From positions 14,215,592-14,279,591 of the forward strand of contig OZ024785.1 in assembly GCA_964017065.1 (NCBI GenBank): 64,000 bases of DNA, given 5' to 3'. The notes under the pieces are model-generated. The model was given only the letters and a program-made list of their open reading frames with translations. It was not told the DNA's origin and made no database searches. Numbering within the stretch: position 1 is the stretch's first letter; every line of letters begins with the position of its first letter. The translations under genes were made by a program, and so were the position numbers. Origin of the DNA: Haliclona indistincta. Lineage: Eukaryota; Porifera; Demospongiae; Haplosclerida; Chalinidae. This document shows positions 41,420 through 52,080 of this stretch, piece by piece.

Positions 41420-42837
41420 ATGCGTTTTAGGCGGTTAGTAGCGATCGATTTGCGAATGGCGACCAACCCGTACCTTTGTGGAGTGCTTGCTGCAACAGCG
41501 TTGCTGTCTCCTAGCTCTTCTCAGAGCTCATTGACAGGGAGACTGGCAGCTTCTCGAAGGAGACTGAATGAACTCAGGCGGCGGAGGTCTCGCAGGAGAG
41601 TTGTATTGGTGCTGCTTACAGCGATAGCAGTTGCAGCCAGTTTTGCTCCTGCTCCACGTACCTTGTGGACTGTTCCAAGGTAAGCTGTACCTCAATAATA
41701 GGAATTTTAACGATATTCCGAGCCTTTAAATACCGGCTTGTAGTGTTGCTTACATGAGCTTGTTTTGTGGCTTGTCTTGTATACAAGCAGCATCTTGTAT
41801 TATCTCAGCATGCATGAGCTTGAATAACTCAGTGTGACTACATAAATATTATTATGCAATTACCTGCACAACATACAGGTCTATGTACTTTTGGAATCAC
41901 ATTGTATTGGTGACGTTCACACAAGAAAATTGGATTGAAAACTTTAGGATGAATCGAGAAACATTCGATTATCTATGCACACAATTGAGGCCATGGATCC
42001 AACGTAAAAGCACACGGCTCCGAGAACCCATAAGTGTTGAACACCGATTAGCAATAACTCTTTGGTGCCTGTCCACGTGTGCGGAATACCGTACCATCGG
42101 ACATCTTTTTGGCGTGGCAAGGTGCACTGTATGTGTAATCGTACATGATACTTGTGCTGCCATTGTTACTGTATTGCTCGACCAATACATTAAATTCCCA
42201 AACGGTGAAGATTTAGAAAAAACAGTTAAAGGATTTGAGGAAAAATGGAACATGGTACAATGTGCAGGTGCGATAGACGGCAGTCACATTCCTGTTCGAC
42301 CACCTGCTTTAAATCACACGGATTTTTACAACCGTAAAGGTTGGTATTCTATGATATTGCAGGCAGTGGTAGATCATGAATACCTTTTCAGGGATATTAA
42401 TGTTGGCTGGCCTGGAAGCGTTCATGATGCTAGAGTCTTTGCGAACTCTTCGTTATACCAAAAAGCTCAAGATAAGGAAATTTTGAACTCATGCTACTAC
42501 TCTGACGGACAACCAAAAAAATTTCAACTATAGGTTATCTCGTGCTCGGATTGTGTCAGAAAATGCGTTTGGACGATTGAAGGCTAGATGGAGAAGGCTG
42601 ATGAAGCAAAACGATATGGAAGCTCACCATGTTCCAAATGTTGTTGTTGCATGTTGCATATTGCACAATGTGTGTGAAATTCACGCCGGCAATCATTTCG
42701 TTGATTCATGGCTTGAAAGTGATGCTTCCACCACATGCAGCCAAATGCAGCCTACTTCAACTACAACCAGCCAGAACACTACAACCGAATCAGCAGAAAT
42801 TAGGGATGCACTTGTCCAGTACTTGAGCGCACACTAA
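41420..42837 (+). pseudogene. Harbinger DDE transposase with an internal deletion
   Basis: Exon 1 (41420 to about 41681) encodes a Ser/Arg-rich N-terminus ending at a GTAAGC donor. Exon 2 starts after ACATACAG (about 41881) and reads FTQENWIENFRMNRETFDYL, RTIGHLFGVARCTVCVIVHD (HTH) and AGAIDGSHIPVRPP (catalytic Asp), then GWPGSVHDARVFANSS (second Asp). Near 42490 the frame breaks, and sequence corresponding to the usual GDSAYPL..WLMKP segment is absent. Reading resumes in another frame with RLSRARIVSENAFGRLKARW (catalytic Glu) to 42837. The loss of ~40 codons plus a frameshift should inactivate it. Confidence 0.85.
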
Positions 42838-42954
42838 ACAATACTATACACATGTCTAGATCAGTATGTGTAGCGATACATTGTATTATATTATAATAAT
42901 ATTATACTGGTATATACAATGTATGCAAACAACAGTACTTCAGCGTCAGACTAT

Positions 42955-43835
42955 CTAGCTTAGGTCACCAGTCCACTGCTCGTACTGGCTACCATTGCTT
43001 GCTGAGTAATAGTTGCCAATGGGAGCTGGAGTGGGTGGAGCTGGTGGGTACGAGGAGAGTCGTGTTAGTACTTGTAGCATCTGAGTCAAGGTATATACAT
43101 AAACAGTAAAGGTGTTGAACTGAATGTTTGTAAAAATGCACAACACACCATTTGCTGAAATTCTTGACGCTGCTGCATCTGAGTCTCCATGGCTCTCTCC
43201 TCCAGTTTCAGCCTCTTTTCCTCCAATTCGAAGTACTTAGAATCACTCTCCTCATTTGCTGCATTTAATTTCTTTATGGCAGTATCCATTGCTCTCTCGA
43301 ATTGCTCCTCTTTCAGAGCCCTTTTCTTGCCGATCTGCTGCTGCTTGGTCTTCTCAGGAGCTGCGGGTTCTTCTGCCGAAGCACTGGGCCCAGTCTCCTC
43401 TGCAGCACCATTGCCTGTAGCAGTCGCTGGTGTAGCATTACTATTAGCATCATTGCCCTCAGTAGGCTCAGTGACACCAGGCTGAGCTGCATCTGTAGCT
43501 ACAGTGCTGGCACTGGAGTCCACCAGAACTGCAGGCCTGGTTGCTGGTCTAGTTCCTAGTATGTCATTTAGTTCATCGTAGAACTTCATCGTCTTTCTTC
43601 CTCTTCCAGTTTTCCCATTCTTGTCCTTGATCTTTTTATACTCTGCCTTCAATTTCTTAATCTTTTCTCGACACTGGCTCCCGTTCCTCTCGTAGTCCGG
43701 CAGCATGCTTCTTGCTAGTCGCTCGTAAATTGCTTTGTTGCGCTTGCAGCCCTCTAGCTGACACTGCACGTCATCTTCGCCCCATAGCTGGATTAGCCTC
43801 CTTGTTTCTACGTCGCTCCAAGGCTGCGCCATCAC
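42955..43835 (-). CDS. Harbinger Myb/trihelix-like DNA-binding protein
   Basis: ATG at 43835 (MMAQPWSDVETRRLIQLWGE). Exon 1 to 43149 has a Myb/SANT trihelix domain (about residues 5-90: W..VETRRLIQLW, GSQCREKIKKLKAEYKKIKD), an Ala/Thr/Glu-rich linker and a charged coiled coil (RAMDTAIKKLNAANEE; YFELEEKRLKLEERAMET). A 67-bp intron (43082-43148, GTGTGT..ACTCAG) leads to exon 2 (42955-43080/81), ending in a Pro/Tyr-rich tail and TAG. In Harbinger elements this protein binds the transposon ends and helps the transposase enter the nucleus. It looks intact, unlike the transposase. Confidence 0.85.
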
Positions 43836-44181
43836 TAACTTGCATCTGCTATTGTGTGCGTCAAGTTGTTGCTAAGCTAACCTAGCCTTTGCGCCTGCAT
43901 GCTATCGCACGATCGGCGCCAAAACCTGGCGATCAGCTGAGCAGCAAGTGCTAGCGATGAGGAAGACGGTGACGCCCACAGCAAAGAGCCCTGTAACTAG
44001 CACGGTTAGCGTTTACACTGGCCGCTACAACCGTGCCGTGCCGTGCCAGCCCTCGTGAGTGGATGCGTGCTGGGCCAGCACGGCACGGCACGGTTTGGAC
44101 GCGTTTACACTGGCGAACCGAACCGTGCTGGTCTGAACCGAACCGTGCTGGCACGGTTAAAAGTGCAAGTGTAAACGCGGT

Positions 44182-44448
44182 ATAAGAAAGTCATGTACGC
44201 TATGTTAACCGCTGGCTGGGAGCGGGCAATTCAGTCTACAAATCTGTCTTCATCAAATACTATTGTGTATACTAAACGAATAATTTTGTTCTATTTTTAA
44301 ACTTGCAGAAGAGAAGTACACTAGACTACATGCATGTTTTTTAAACTTGCAGAAGAGAAGTACACTAGACTACATGTATGTTTTTTAAACTTGCAGAAGA
44401 GAAGTACACTAGACTACATGCATGTACAAAAATGAAATGTTCAGTTTT
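44182..44448 (+). repeat. Three tandem 44-bp units (44294-44425)
   Basis: Units (each with AAACTTGCAGAAGAGAAG and TACACTAGACTACATG) start with the ACTTGC word at 44301, 44345 and 44389. Nearly identical, so recently amplified. The rest of the interval holds nothing recognisable. Confidence 0.92.
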
Positions 44449-45060
44449 CTATTTTTTTTTCATTCTTTTCGCCGTGTCGATGCATTTTTGGTTGCATTTC
44501 TGGCAGATTGTCTTTAAATTAGCATGTACCGTTCCCTTTCCAAACTTCCGATCAATGCATTCTGCAGCAACAAGAAAAAAAATGGGTATAATGCATCTAG
44601 TGCTTACTGACTTTCTAATAAATCAATTTTTTGGAGTCACGCACTGGCTTGACGGATTTTTTGGTCTCCCGGTAACAGCTGCCGGCTAATACTTCATCTT
44701 TGAACAGTACTGACAGCAGAATTAGGGCATACTTGGATGGATCTGGTGGGGGCTTTATTTTTCTTAAATCAGCACCACTTTCCTAAAAATAGTATACAAA
44801 ATAAGCAATTTACAGCATGCAAAGGCATTCACTACCAAAATAAACTCCGATTCCTCTTCATCTTCCTGTGAAATATAATAATTGTAATTGTCATGCTTCA
44901 GCATTAATTATTATGTGAAAAAATGCCATCTGATCATCCTCTTCCCCAGTGTGTACATGCACCTTTTGTGGATTCTGCAGAATTCATGCATGAAGTATAG
45001 TAAAAATTAAGACATTAATACCTGGAGTAGATTTAAAATTGTATGTACATTTTCCTCCAT
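44449..45060 (-). CDS. BEN-domain protein built from micro-exons
   Basis: Phase-0 exons in order: 45022-45060 (ATG; MEENVHTILNLLQ), 44963-44974 (12 nt, NPQK), 44836-44865 (30 nt, EDEEESEFIL), 44612-44782 (ESGADLRKIKPPPDPS, KYALILLSVLFKDEVLAGS, ETKKSVKPVRDSKK) and 44449-44561 (CIDRKFGKGTVHANLKTICQ, then a Lys-rich end, TAG). All have GT..AG borders. LL..LF..E.LAGS.....KKS.KP..D and CI..KFGKGT are BEN-domain core motifs; BEN domains bind DNA or protein in chromatin and also occur on TEs. One base too many or too few in an A6 run in exon 4 (about 44630) breaks the frame before the last exon, so this is a pseudogene or a sequence error. Confidence 0.6.
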
Positions 45061-45158
45061 TTTAGAGTCTCATCTCAATCTACATAATAATAATAATCAC
45101 GAATTGCACTAGCCTGTTGCAGTGTTCTAGTGTATGCACTCAATTGCATTAACCTGAC

Positions 45159-45486
45159 CTCAGTTTCAAAACCAGCTGGTTTCTGAGGCAGATCACCGAT
45201 CGCTGGTAAATTTGCACCCTGTAAATATTTATAATAATCTGTTATTAAAATAATTTGTGGTATAAAAGCTTTGTGTAGTCACAAACTACCGGAATGCCTC
45301 ATGTGAATGACCATTACCTATCTGCACATTGTGATTAAGATCCTGTAGAAATTGTTCTAGTAAATTATTATTGTGCTCTAATTATCATGTTGGCATACCA
45401 CATTATCCTTACACTATTATAAAACATAAACATACAGTTAATAATACCTCTGAATCAGAATCAGTTAACTGGTCATCATCAGAATT
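45159..45486 (-). CDS. Further micro-exons upstream of the BEN gene
   Basis: 45448-45486 (39 nt, NSDDDQLTDSDSE) and 45159-45218 (60 nt, GANLPAIGDLPQKPAGFETE) are both phase 0 with ACAG acceptors and GT donors. They share the acidic style of the BEN-gene exons and may be its true 5' exons, which would make the ATG at 45060 internal. Confidence 0.4.
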
Positions 45487-46279
45487 CTGTGTAAAATGCG
45501 TAGCGTAAAATACACAAAGCCTGCATGCCATACCACTACTAGTGATTCACTGAAATTGTGTCTTTGCTTTAACTGTAACATACATTGTAGTAATGTTTGT
45601 TAGCACAAACATGTGCTAATGGAATGCAGCAGCGGAATGCTGTAGCTGGCGTTGAATAAAGATGATATTATTATAATCATAATGGTGACTCCCATAGCGA
45701 GCGATAGACGAAGACTAGAGACAAAGACACGACTCAGCAAGTAACGCAGACAAACTCAGGAACGCACGTGGTCAGTATGGTGAATATTATTATAACCTGT
45801 AGCAAGGGCGGGGCTCACCATACTACACAATACACGGCAATGGAGAGAATTTTTCTCACTAGATTTTTGATGCTGTGTAGAGAACTGTGTTTACTGGCTA
45901 GGACCTCCTGGTAGGTAAGCAACTTTCGGAGTGAATGACGGAGCCTTTTTTCTAACTTTGCTCTGTAGAACTTTTCATGAAGCTTTAAACGCAGGTCACT
46001 AACGCATTCCGTTCGTTTGTCGACTGTAACTAAGAAGTAAGAATAATGTACATCCATCATATCTGCTGAGGAGCCGTGTCGACTTGACGGTCGTACTCAA
46101 ACTGCGAGTCTAGAGGAAGACACAAGAAGGAGGAGAGAGGGGGCCAGGGAGCGAGAGTGAGTGTGAGAAATACCGCCTGCGGGCTGACAACCGAGGTGGG
46201 AGGGGCCTGCGGGCTCCCACCCAAGCCCCGCGTACACACGTTAATATGAACAAGGCATGCAGTGAAAACAGGTTCGTAC
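45487..46279. other. No gene recognised; intron-like sequence of a Ngaro ORF1 exon at right
   Basis: A short minus frame (45815-46060) lacks features. 46060-46279 is pyrimidine-rich on the minus strand, like the ORF1 intron at 51087-51395, and is probably the start of that intron truncated near 46060. Confidence 0.35.
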
Positions 46280-46456
46280 CTGACGCCGAGGAACCGAGGG
46301 GAACAGGGGGTGAGAGGGTGCAGGGACAACCTTCGCGATCTCGGCGCGCATGGCCTCCTGGATCGCTTTTACGAGGTCCTCGGACAGGAGCTTCCCACCA
46401 GAGTCGTCGATGGTACCGTCGGGATCCTTTGACGAGCCTGCTCTGTCTTTGTCCAT
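46280..46456 (-). pseudogene. Ngaro/DIRS-type ORF1, exon 1 only
   Basis: ATG at 46456; 59 codons with GGKLLSEDLVKAIQEAMRAE then a Pro-rich end, closing at donor GTACGAAC (46279). It parallels exon 1 of the plus-strand copy (50842-51086: PLSEERIVELIRATIRAEMS then Pro/Ser-rich, donor GTAAGT). Exon 2 is missing. Confidence 0.55.
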
Positions 46457-47066
46457 TGGGCTAACTGGTAGAACGGAGATCAGTAGTGCACAAGCGAGAA
46501 CGCAGCAGCTAGCTGTGACACTTTTTTACAGTGTGCTCGTACCTGCTCACCGCGCATGCGTGAGTATGACGGTCACATGCCCGTAGACCGGCTTCATATC
46601 CGATGGGTATTTGCTTTTGGGAGTTAGGCAGTTGCATAACCCGCCCACCCCACTATGTGGTTAACTCCATTCAAAGCTGCGCTCAGGACATGTTTTCCTT
46701 CACAAAACTTGACACATTTGTATTTCACCAGGTTTTCACTTGTCCTTGATTTTTGCTGTATTTGTATTATCAGGAAAACATGTAGAAAGAGAGTTATAGA
46801 TTTTTGAGCCACTTCCCCTTCCCGTAACAATTCACACCTTTAGCAAATTTATTACTGTCTGGGCTGTCCATGTTCTTTTTCCAAATGGTAAGAACTCTAG
46901 TGATGTAGTAATGCCCATAGCAACTGGCCTTATTGCCTTTATTAGTAGACTCATTGTAAGCGCTTTCTGCCCAACCCTAAATATGCCACGACTACTGGGT
47001 GGCATAATTGTGCCACTTCATCTCGATCAGACAATAATCCATGAGGTTAAGTTGGTGTAACTTATG
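46457..47066. other. No gene recognised
   Basis: No supported coding region; short minus frame 46624-46830 only. Confidence 0.3.
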
Positions 47067-47591
47067 TTAGTTATTTTCATAATTATGTACATTAGAATTT
47101 GATGGACTACAACTACGTTTCACAGAATTGGCATTGCTGACAATGCGAATCGTGGTCTGTGATATTCTGATCATTTTAGTAAGAAGATCAAGTGCCTTCC
47201 TCCCAACAGGGCATATGCCTAAACGTACACGGAAGTACGAGTGCTGTGACACAACGACTGACTGTATGCTGGCTAGCCTGTTCTGTTCGTTTGTGAGCTC
47301 TGTCAAGATCCTGGAATGAGATAAGTAGTTTACAAAACAGCATACACATAGTCAAAAATTTTCTCCAGCATTGTAAATGTCTTGCGCCAATGACTTTGTG
47401 AAGTGAAAACAATGAGAAATGTCTGTCCAGTTTTTCCACTGGTCAGCTGAAAAAAAGCAAAACCAGAAAGTATTTTCTGGGAATTCTTTCAACTGACCAA
47501 GGATCAAGAATCCTTGCCACAGTGCCGTGTATTCTTTCGATATCTTCCTTATATAGGAAGACTGCCATGTAGAAGACATGTAGGACTTCAC
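47067..47591 (-). CDS. Two exon-like blocks of an unknown protein
   Basis: 47352-47591 reads TALWQGFLILGQLKEFPENT, FWFCFFSADQWKNWTDISHC and FHFTKSLAQDIYNAGENF. 47067-47310, after a CTCATTCCAG acceptor, reads ILTELTNEQNRLASIQSVVV then LDLLTKMIRISQTTIRIVSN. Both are dense in conserved-looking hydrophobic/aromatic residues and lie on the same strand, but the donor between them follows a stop and the join is unresolved. Family not recognised. Confidence 0.35.
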
Positions 47592-48623
47592 TGTTTTATG
47601 CTGGGTGAGTGTACCCTAGTCTGTTATCAATTTTTCTTCCTCTCAGCTAGGAGACAGCTGTGCTGCTGCAAGTACTCCACATAAGTTCTCCATTTGATCG
47701 CAAACTCGCTTGTGTCTTTGTCATTGTTAAGCTTTACAAAACTTCTGTCATTATAGACTCCTGACCAGTGAGAAGAGGAAGAGTTTTAAGGCGTCATTCA
47801 AACAATTCTTAATAAAGTTATTATGCAATCATCAAGTCAGTCTCAAGCATGGCTGTACCGTAACGTCACCCTTCTCCTTCTTCGCCGACGTCTTTACTCG
47901 ATAAAGCTCGGCCCGGGCTGTGCTTGAATGCTGTCCACCTAAGATCTCATATTTGTACACTTCACGTAAACGGTTGGAAAATTGTGCAACTTATTGTACG
48001 CTAGTACATAACACTGCCACTGGTGGAACACCAGGGCAGAAGGATCCTCGGGCAGAAGAATGGTGTTGCTTGTCTAATCAGCTTACTACATAGAGCTTGT
48101 ATTCTTCTTCTAGACTTCCGGGAGTGTGGGATAGGTTGAGTGCTCATCAGTTGTAGTTGAGATGAGGTTGCAGTAGCGTGAGGTTGGGTGTTGAGGCTCA
48201 TTATTTGTAGCTGCCTCTGCATCTGAGAACACAAAGTATTATTATTGTGCTAGAATAATTATAATCATCTTACTAAATTCATCTCATGAACATGAATTTT
48301 TTCCTGTTCATTGGCATACTTGTCAAGGAGTGGTATCAGTACTTTATATGTATATCTGTGATAAGCTTCACAAGCTATAGAGTTGGGTAGGAATTAACTA
48401 CAAGAAATAATTATTATTACATACGGCTAAATCACTCACATTGTCCTTCCATTCCTAAACTGACTGACTGGCTGGCTGGCTGGCTGGAAAAAGAAATTCA
48501 CTTAGGTGTAATGAAAACAAAAGGTCACTTAGGTGTAATAAGAAAAGAAAAGGTCACTTAGGTGTATAGATAATCACTTAGGTGTAAATTGTTGTACTTT
48601 CTTTTCTTCTCTTCATATTCTCG
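47592..48623. other. No firm gene; short repeats at 48465-48590
   Basis: Minus frame 48001-48234 (Gln/Thr/Ser-rich) is unsupported. A (TGGC)n run lies at about 48470-48487, followed by four spaced copies of CACTTAGGTGTA (48502-48582). Confidence 0.35.
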
Positions 48624-49290
48624 CTAGTAAGGCATGTCCCACATCATCTCTAGTGCAGCTACATCTTTCATGCCATATGCTACTAGGGCAACATCGTCGA
48701 TGCCGGCAGCCATCAGCCACTCCATTAGAACAGAAATGAACAGCCACCTATGAAAAATAGTTGATAATACGACTTCCGTATGCATCACTGTTAAAAACTC
48801 AGGGGTGTTAACAATGGGATATTGTGTAGACATGATGGTTGTTTACATGAGAATAATGGTGTCAGTGTTACAACAATTATCTACTAACAAGAACGAAATT
48901 ATTCAGGCAACTCATGGGGTGTTCTAGTAACACGCAGACAGTTTTCAATTGTCTCATGGATTTAACACTATGAAAATCCACTCAAAAGCTTACTCTGGAA
49001 CGGAATGAAGTGTGTTCCGAACTAGAGGGAGCCACTGTAGATCCCATAGCTGAGATGTAGTACTGAGCATCTCTTTCTGCTCTCTGTCCATCTTGGCATA
49101 CAATAGGTATCCCATCTCTCGTATGAGTGCATATCCTGGTAGGTCTTTGTTTACTTCTCGGCGAGACATGAGATGGATGATGGAGTATCTCGGAAAGAGC
49201 GACTTCAGTCCTGACACAGTAGTCGTGATAGTAACATTGTCCAATGCCAGTTCAGGGTTAACGTTCAGAGTCATGATTGACAAGTAACCA
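48624..49290 (-). CDS. Last two exons of an unrecognised gene
   Basis: The upstream exon (48994 to about 49290) reads VTITTTVSGLKSLFPRYSII, HLMSRREVNKDLPGYALIRE, MGYLLYAKMDREQKEM and DLQWLPLVRNTLHSVP, ending at donor GTAAGC. The last exon (48624-48747), after TTTTTCATAG, joins in frame: EWLFISVLMEWLMAAGIDDV, ALVAYGMKDVAALEMMWDMP, TAG. Splice sites and phase agree, and both exons are free of stops. A near copy of the 3' end of the upstream exon lies at 54284-54384. Function unknown; the 5' part was not found. Confidence 0.5.
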
Positions 49291-50171
49291 GGCAGGACTT
49301 CTAACTTTCAATGAACAATCACTCTTCTCCTTTAAAGCCTTGATGTATGGTTTACTTAGAGGGCTCCTGTCACAATAATTTACACTTTCGCTAGAAAATT
49401 TAATTGCAAATGATAATTGAAATAATTTGTAGCAATACAGCAGTTTTCAACATTATTGCACAGAGCTGTTCGTCAAGCGATGAAGGACCATTAAGTGCTT
49501 TTGGGTACTTCTAATTTATTTTTGGTAACTCTGCACAAAAGATTGTACATTTCAGTATGCATTATTGTTCTGTGTATTTGTTAACTCACAGTTATATATG
49601 TATCCTTACCGCTACAGTTGATAAAAACAACGGTTTGACAATCAACTTGCCAACTACAGTACAAGGAAGGTTTTAGAAGAATTAAATGCACCATAGTAAG
49701 CTCCCGACTTCATACCATTACATTCTCTACTTTCTTGCCAAACATACAATAATGTAGAAGTTAAGAAGCACACACCTTTTCTGCATGTCTGTGCGATAAT
49801 TCAAATCCTGCCATTCTCGCTCTTGCTTTATTGTCCACAAGATAACTGTCAAAAAAGGAGAACGAGTACCTTTTTTAATAGGCGAAAGTGCTGTAAGCAT
49901 GCCGTGTACAGTTGCAGTTGATACTTGTTTGAGGTTTGGCAGATCGACAACTTTCGTCAGGATCTGTTGTTGTTGTTGTGCAGTTTTTAAAAATGAAAAA
50001 TAATTATGCTAGTTATTAGTCAGCTGAACTGCGACGTAACCTTTGCTGACAACTGGAAATTGCATGAGCTATTGGTACATACATCCTGTCTCTGATCAGT
50101 ATGCGTTCATTAGTACTGTACCGTGATTGATTCCATTTGGCAGAAGCTAGTACTTGTCAAAATCAGACTTC
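49291..50171. other. No gene recognised
   Basis: Mixed AT-rich sequence with a (TTG)n run near 49963-49977 and no supported coding region. Confidence 0.3.
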
Positions 50172-50577
50172 AGAGAGTTTTAGTTACACGTTTATTTGCA
50201 CTAACGGTAAACGTCTGGCAATGATGACGTCACAAATTAGCACGTGATCCACCGTTAACCCCAGCCTCGTGTTCAATTTTCCCGTTTACAACGGCTGGCA
50301 CCTGGTTTTCCCGTATAGTTTTCAAAGATTTCTCGCTTCTCTCGTCTAGCTTTCCTGCACGTTAGTTATAGGCTAGCACAAAGGCACATGCTTTCTGTTT
50401 CTGTTTTTGTGTGTTTTACGTGTGCCTACAAATTACTGTGCGCGCTACAGTGTTGTATACGTACACGACTAGATTGCCTTCTTCGCGTGTACACAAGTTG
50501 CAAGATGAGTGGTGACGTCACTGAATCAGCCGTTGACGTTCAGCCGTTTGGCGTGAATGGCTAACTAAAACTCTCTA
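50172..50577. mobile_element. Possible MITE, ~406 bp, short TIRs
   Basis: Ends AGAGAGTTTTAGTTA (50172-50186) and its reverse complement (50563-50577). Two GTGACGTCA/TGACGTCAC motifs lie inside. No clear target duplication, so the superfamily is not assignable. Confidence 0.45.
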
Positions 50578-50841
50578 TTGTCTTTTTGTTGAGATTTAGA
50601 GCAAGGCTTTAAATCGGGTTAATCGCCCAGGGGCGGACAAGAAGCGCGGCGGGCTCGGCCGGCCGCGCTGACCACCAGGGCTCCACACGTGGGTGGCTCA
50701 CGCAGGCGCACAAGCAGTGCGACCGCGTGATAGTGAGCATCGGCAGATTCAAGCAAGTGAATAGCTGCCGAACTGATCTCGAATCTTGGTTGATCCCACT
50801 CAAGCCTTCTCTAATCCAGCTGTCTTTCAGTTTCCTGAAGA

Positions 50842-52080
50842 ATGTCGACCGGATCTTCGATGACGGTCCCCTCGACCACAACATCCACGGCAGCCCCGGC
50901 TGTTGCCGGGACTGTAACTTCTCCTTCCGTTGCAGGCGCCTCGGGCGCGGGACCGATCCCCCCACCATTATCGGAGGAAAGGATCGTGGAGCTGATAAGG
51001 GCCACCATCCGCGCCGAGATGTCAGCGACGGCACCCCCCTCATCCAGTGGATCGATCCCATCTGCCCCCCCCCGCTCATCTCGCGGGTAAGTCGTTGTGG
51101 ATGTATTGGTGATTTTGTGTGGTCATAAGGACCTCTTGTCTTTAGTGCACCTCACAGCTAGGGGTGCGCTAGATATGGCAGCAGCGGCGCTGTAGCAAAG
51201 CGCCGCGAGCTCACGCGCTCCTCGCTATTATTCTTTTTCTCTCTCTGTCTCTGTTCCCCCTCCCTCTCTCTCGCCCCTCTATCTCTCCCTCTATCTCTCC
51301 CTCTCTATCTCTCCCTCTCTATCTCTCCCTCTACTGTCTTTTCACTCCAAATATCTTCCTCTCTTGCTCGCCTACGGCTCTACAGGCACCTCCAGTGCTC
51401 CTGTGAACTTGACGGCATCATTGCTACCCTCAGTGGCGGCTCCCTGCAGTGGAGCTCTCTCAGCGGTGGATGCACTCTCCACAACCACTCTCCCATCGCT
51501 GGGCTCATTGCTGGCAACGACCCCCTTATCATCATTAGCACCGCCCCCTTGCAGAGCGAAACCGCTGGTCTACTCGCCAGCTCTCCCGCCTATTCAGGCG
51601 AAGGCACTGGAGAAGATCAGATCAGGAGTGTTCTTCGACCTAAAAGAGCTCCTGCCCGACAACGCTGCCCTCATGCAGAGGCTCCAAGAAATGGGCGCAG
51701 TGGCTCTGCTTTCCTCCCCTCCTACAGCCAGCAGACTGAGGGAAATCAATAACCCCCTCACATGGGTCTATTGCTTCCTGTCGTTTATCGCAGCTAAGAC
51801 TGAGTGCAGTGCCACGAGAGAGCTAGTCGCGTATGCGCAGATTGTTGTGCAGCTGGCACGTAAGCATGGAGGTCTGGGCTGGCTAGCCTATGATCAACAC
51901 TTCAGACAGCAACTTGCCGGGGGCTCAGGGGCCATGTGGAACGACATCAACAATTCGTTGATGTCGGCAACGGTCCTAGCTCCTAGCTCGGACGATCCTC
52001 AAAAACGGATCGTCTGTTCAGTGTGCCGGGGCGACGATCACTCTGCCAGCGAGTGTGCTCTGAGGGCGATACAACCATCG
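50842..52080 (+). pseudogene. Ngaro/DIRS-type ORF1 with one intron
   Basis: ATG at 50842; exon 1 to 51086 (Thr/Pro/Ala-rich, LSEERIVELIRATIRAEMSA). The intron is 51087-51395 (GTAAGT..CTCCAG, pyrimidine-rich with a (TCTC)n stretch); exon 2 continues in frame: KPLVYSPALPPIQAKALEKI, FFDLKELLPDNAALMQRLQE, NPLTWVYCFLSFIAAKTECS, ELVAYAQIVVQLARKHGGLG, WLAYDQHFRQQLAGGSG, and a CSVCRGDDHSASEC zinc-knuckle-like end. This is the gag-like first ORF of tyrosine-recombinase retrotransposons (WL.YD..FR signature). It stops against the antisense PHD exon at about 52080, and no RT or recombinase follows on this strand. Confidence 0.7.

Larger units (their letters stand above)
41261..44181. mobile_element. PIF/Harbinger DNA transposon, ~2.9 kb
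   Basis: Imperfect terminal inverted repeats: left ACCGTGTTTACACTCGCA, right (inward) ACCGCGTTTACACTTGCA. Both are followed by multiple AACCGTGCCAG/AACCGTGCTGG subterminal repeats. The target duplication is ambiguous because the flanks are palindromic (TTATA / TATAA). Inside are a transposase on the plus strand and a Myb-like protein on the minus strand, tail to tail, the standard two-gene Harbinger layout. Confidence 0.85.
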
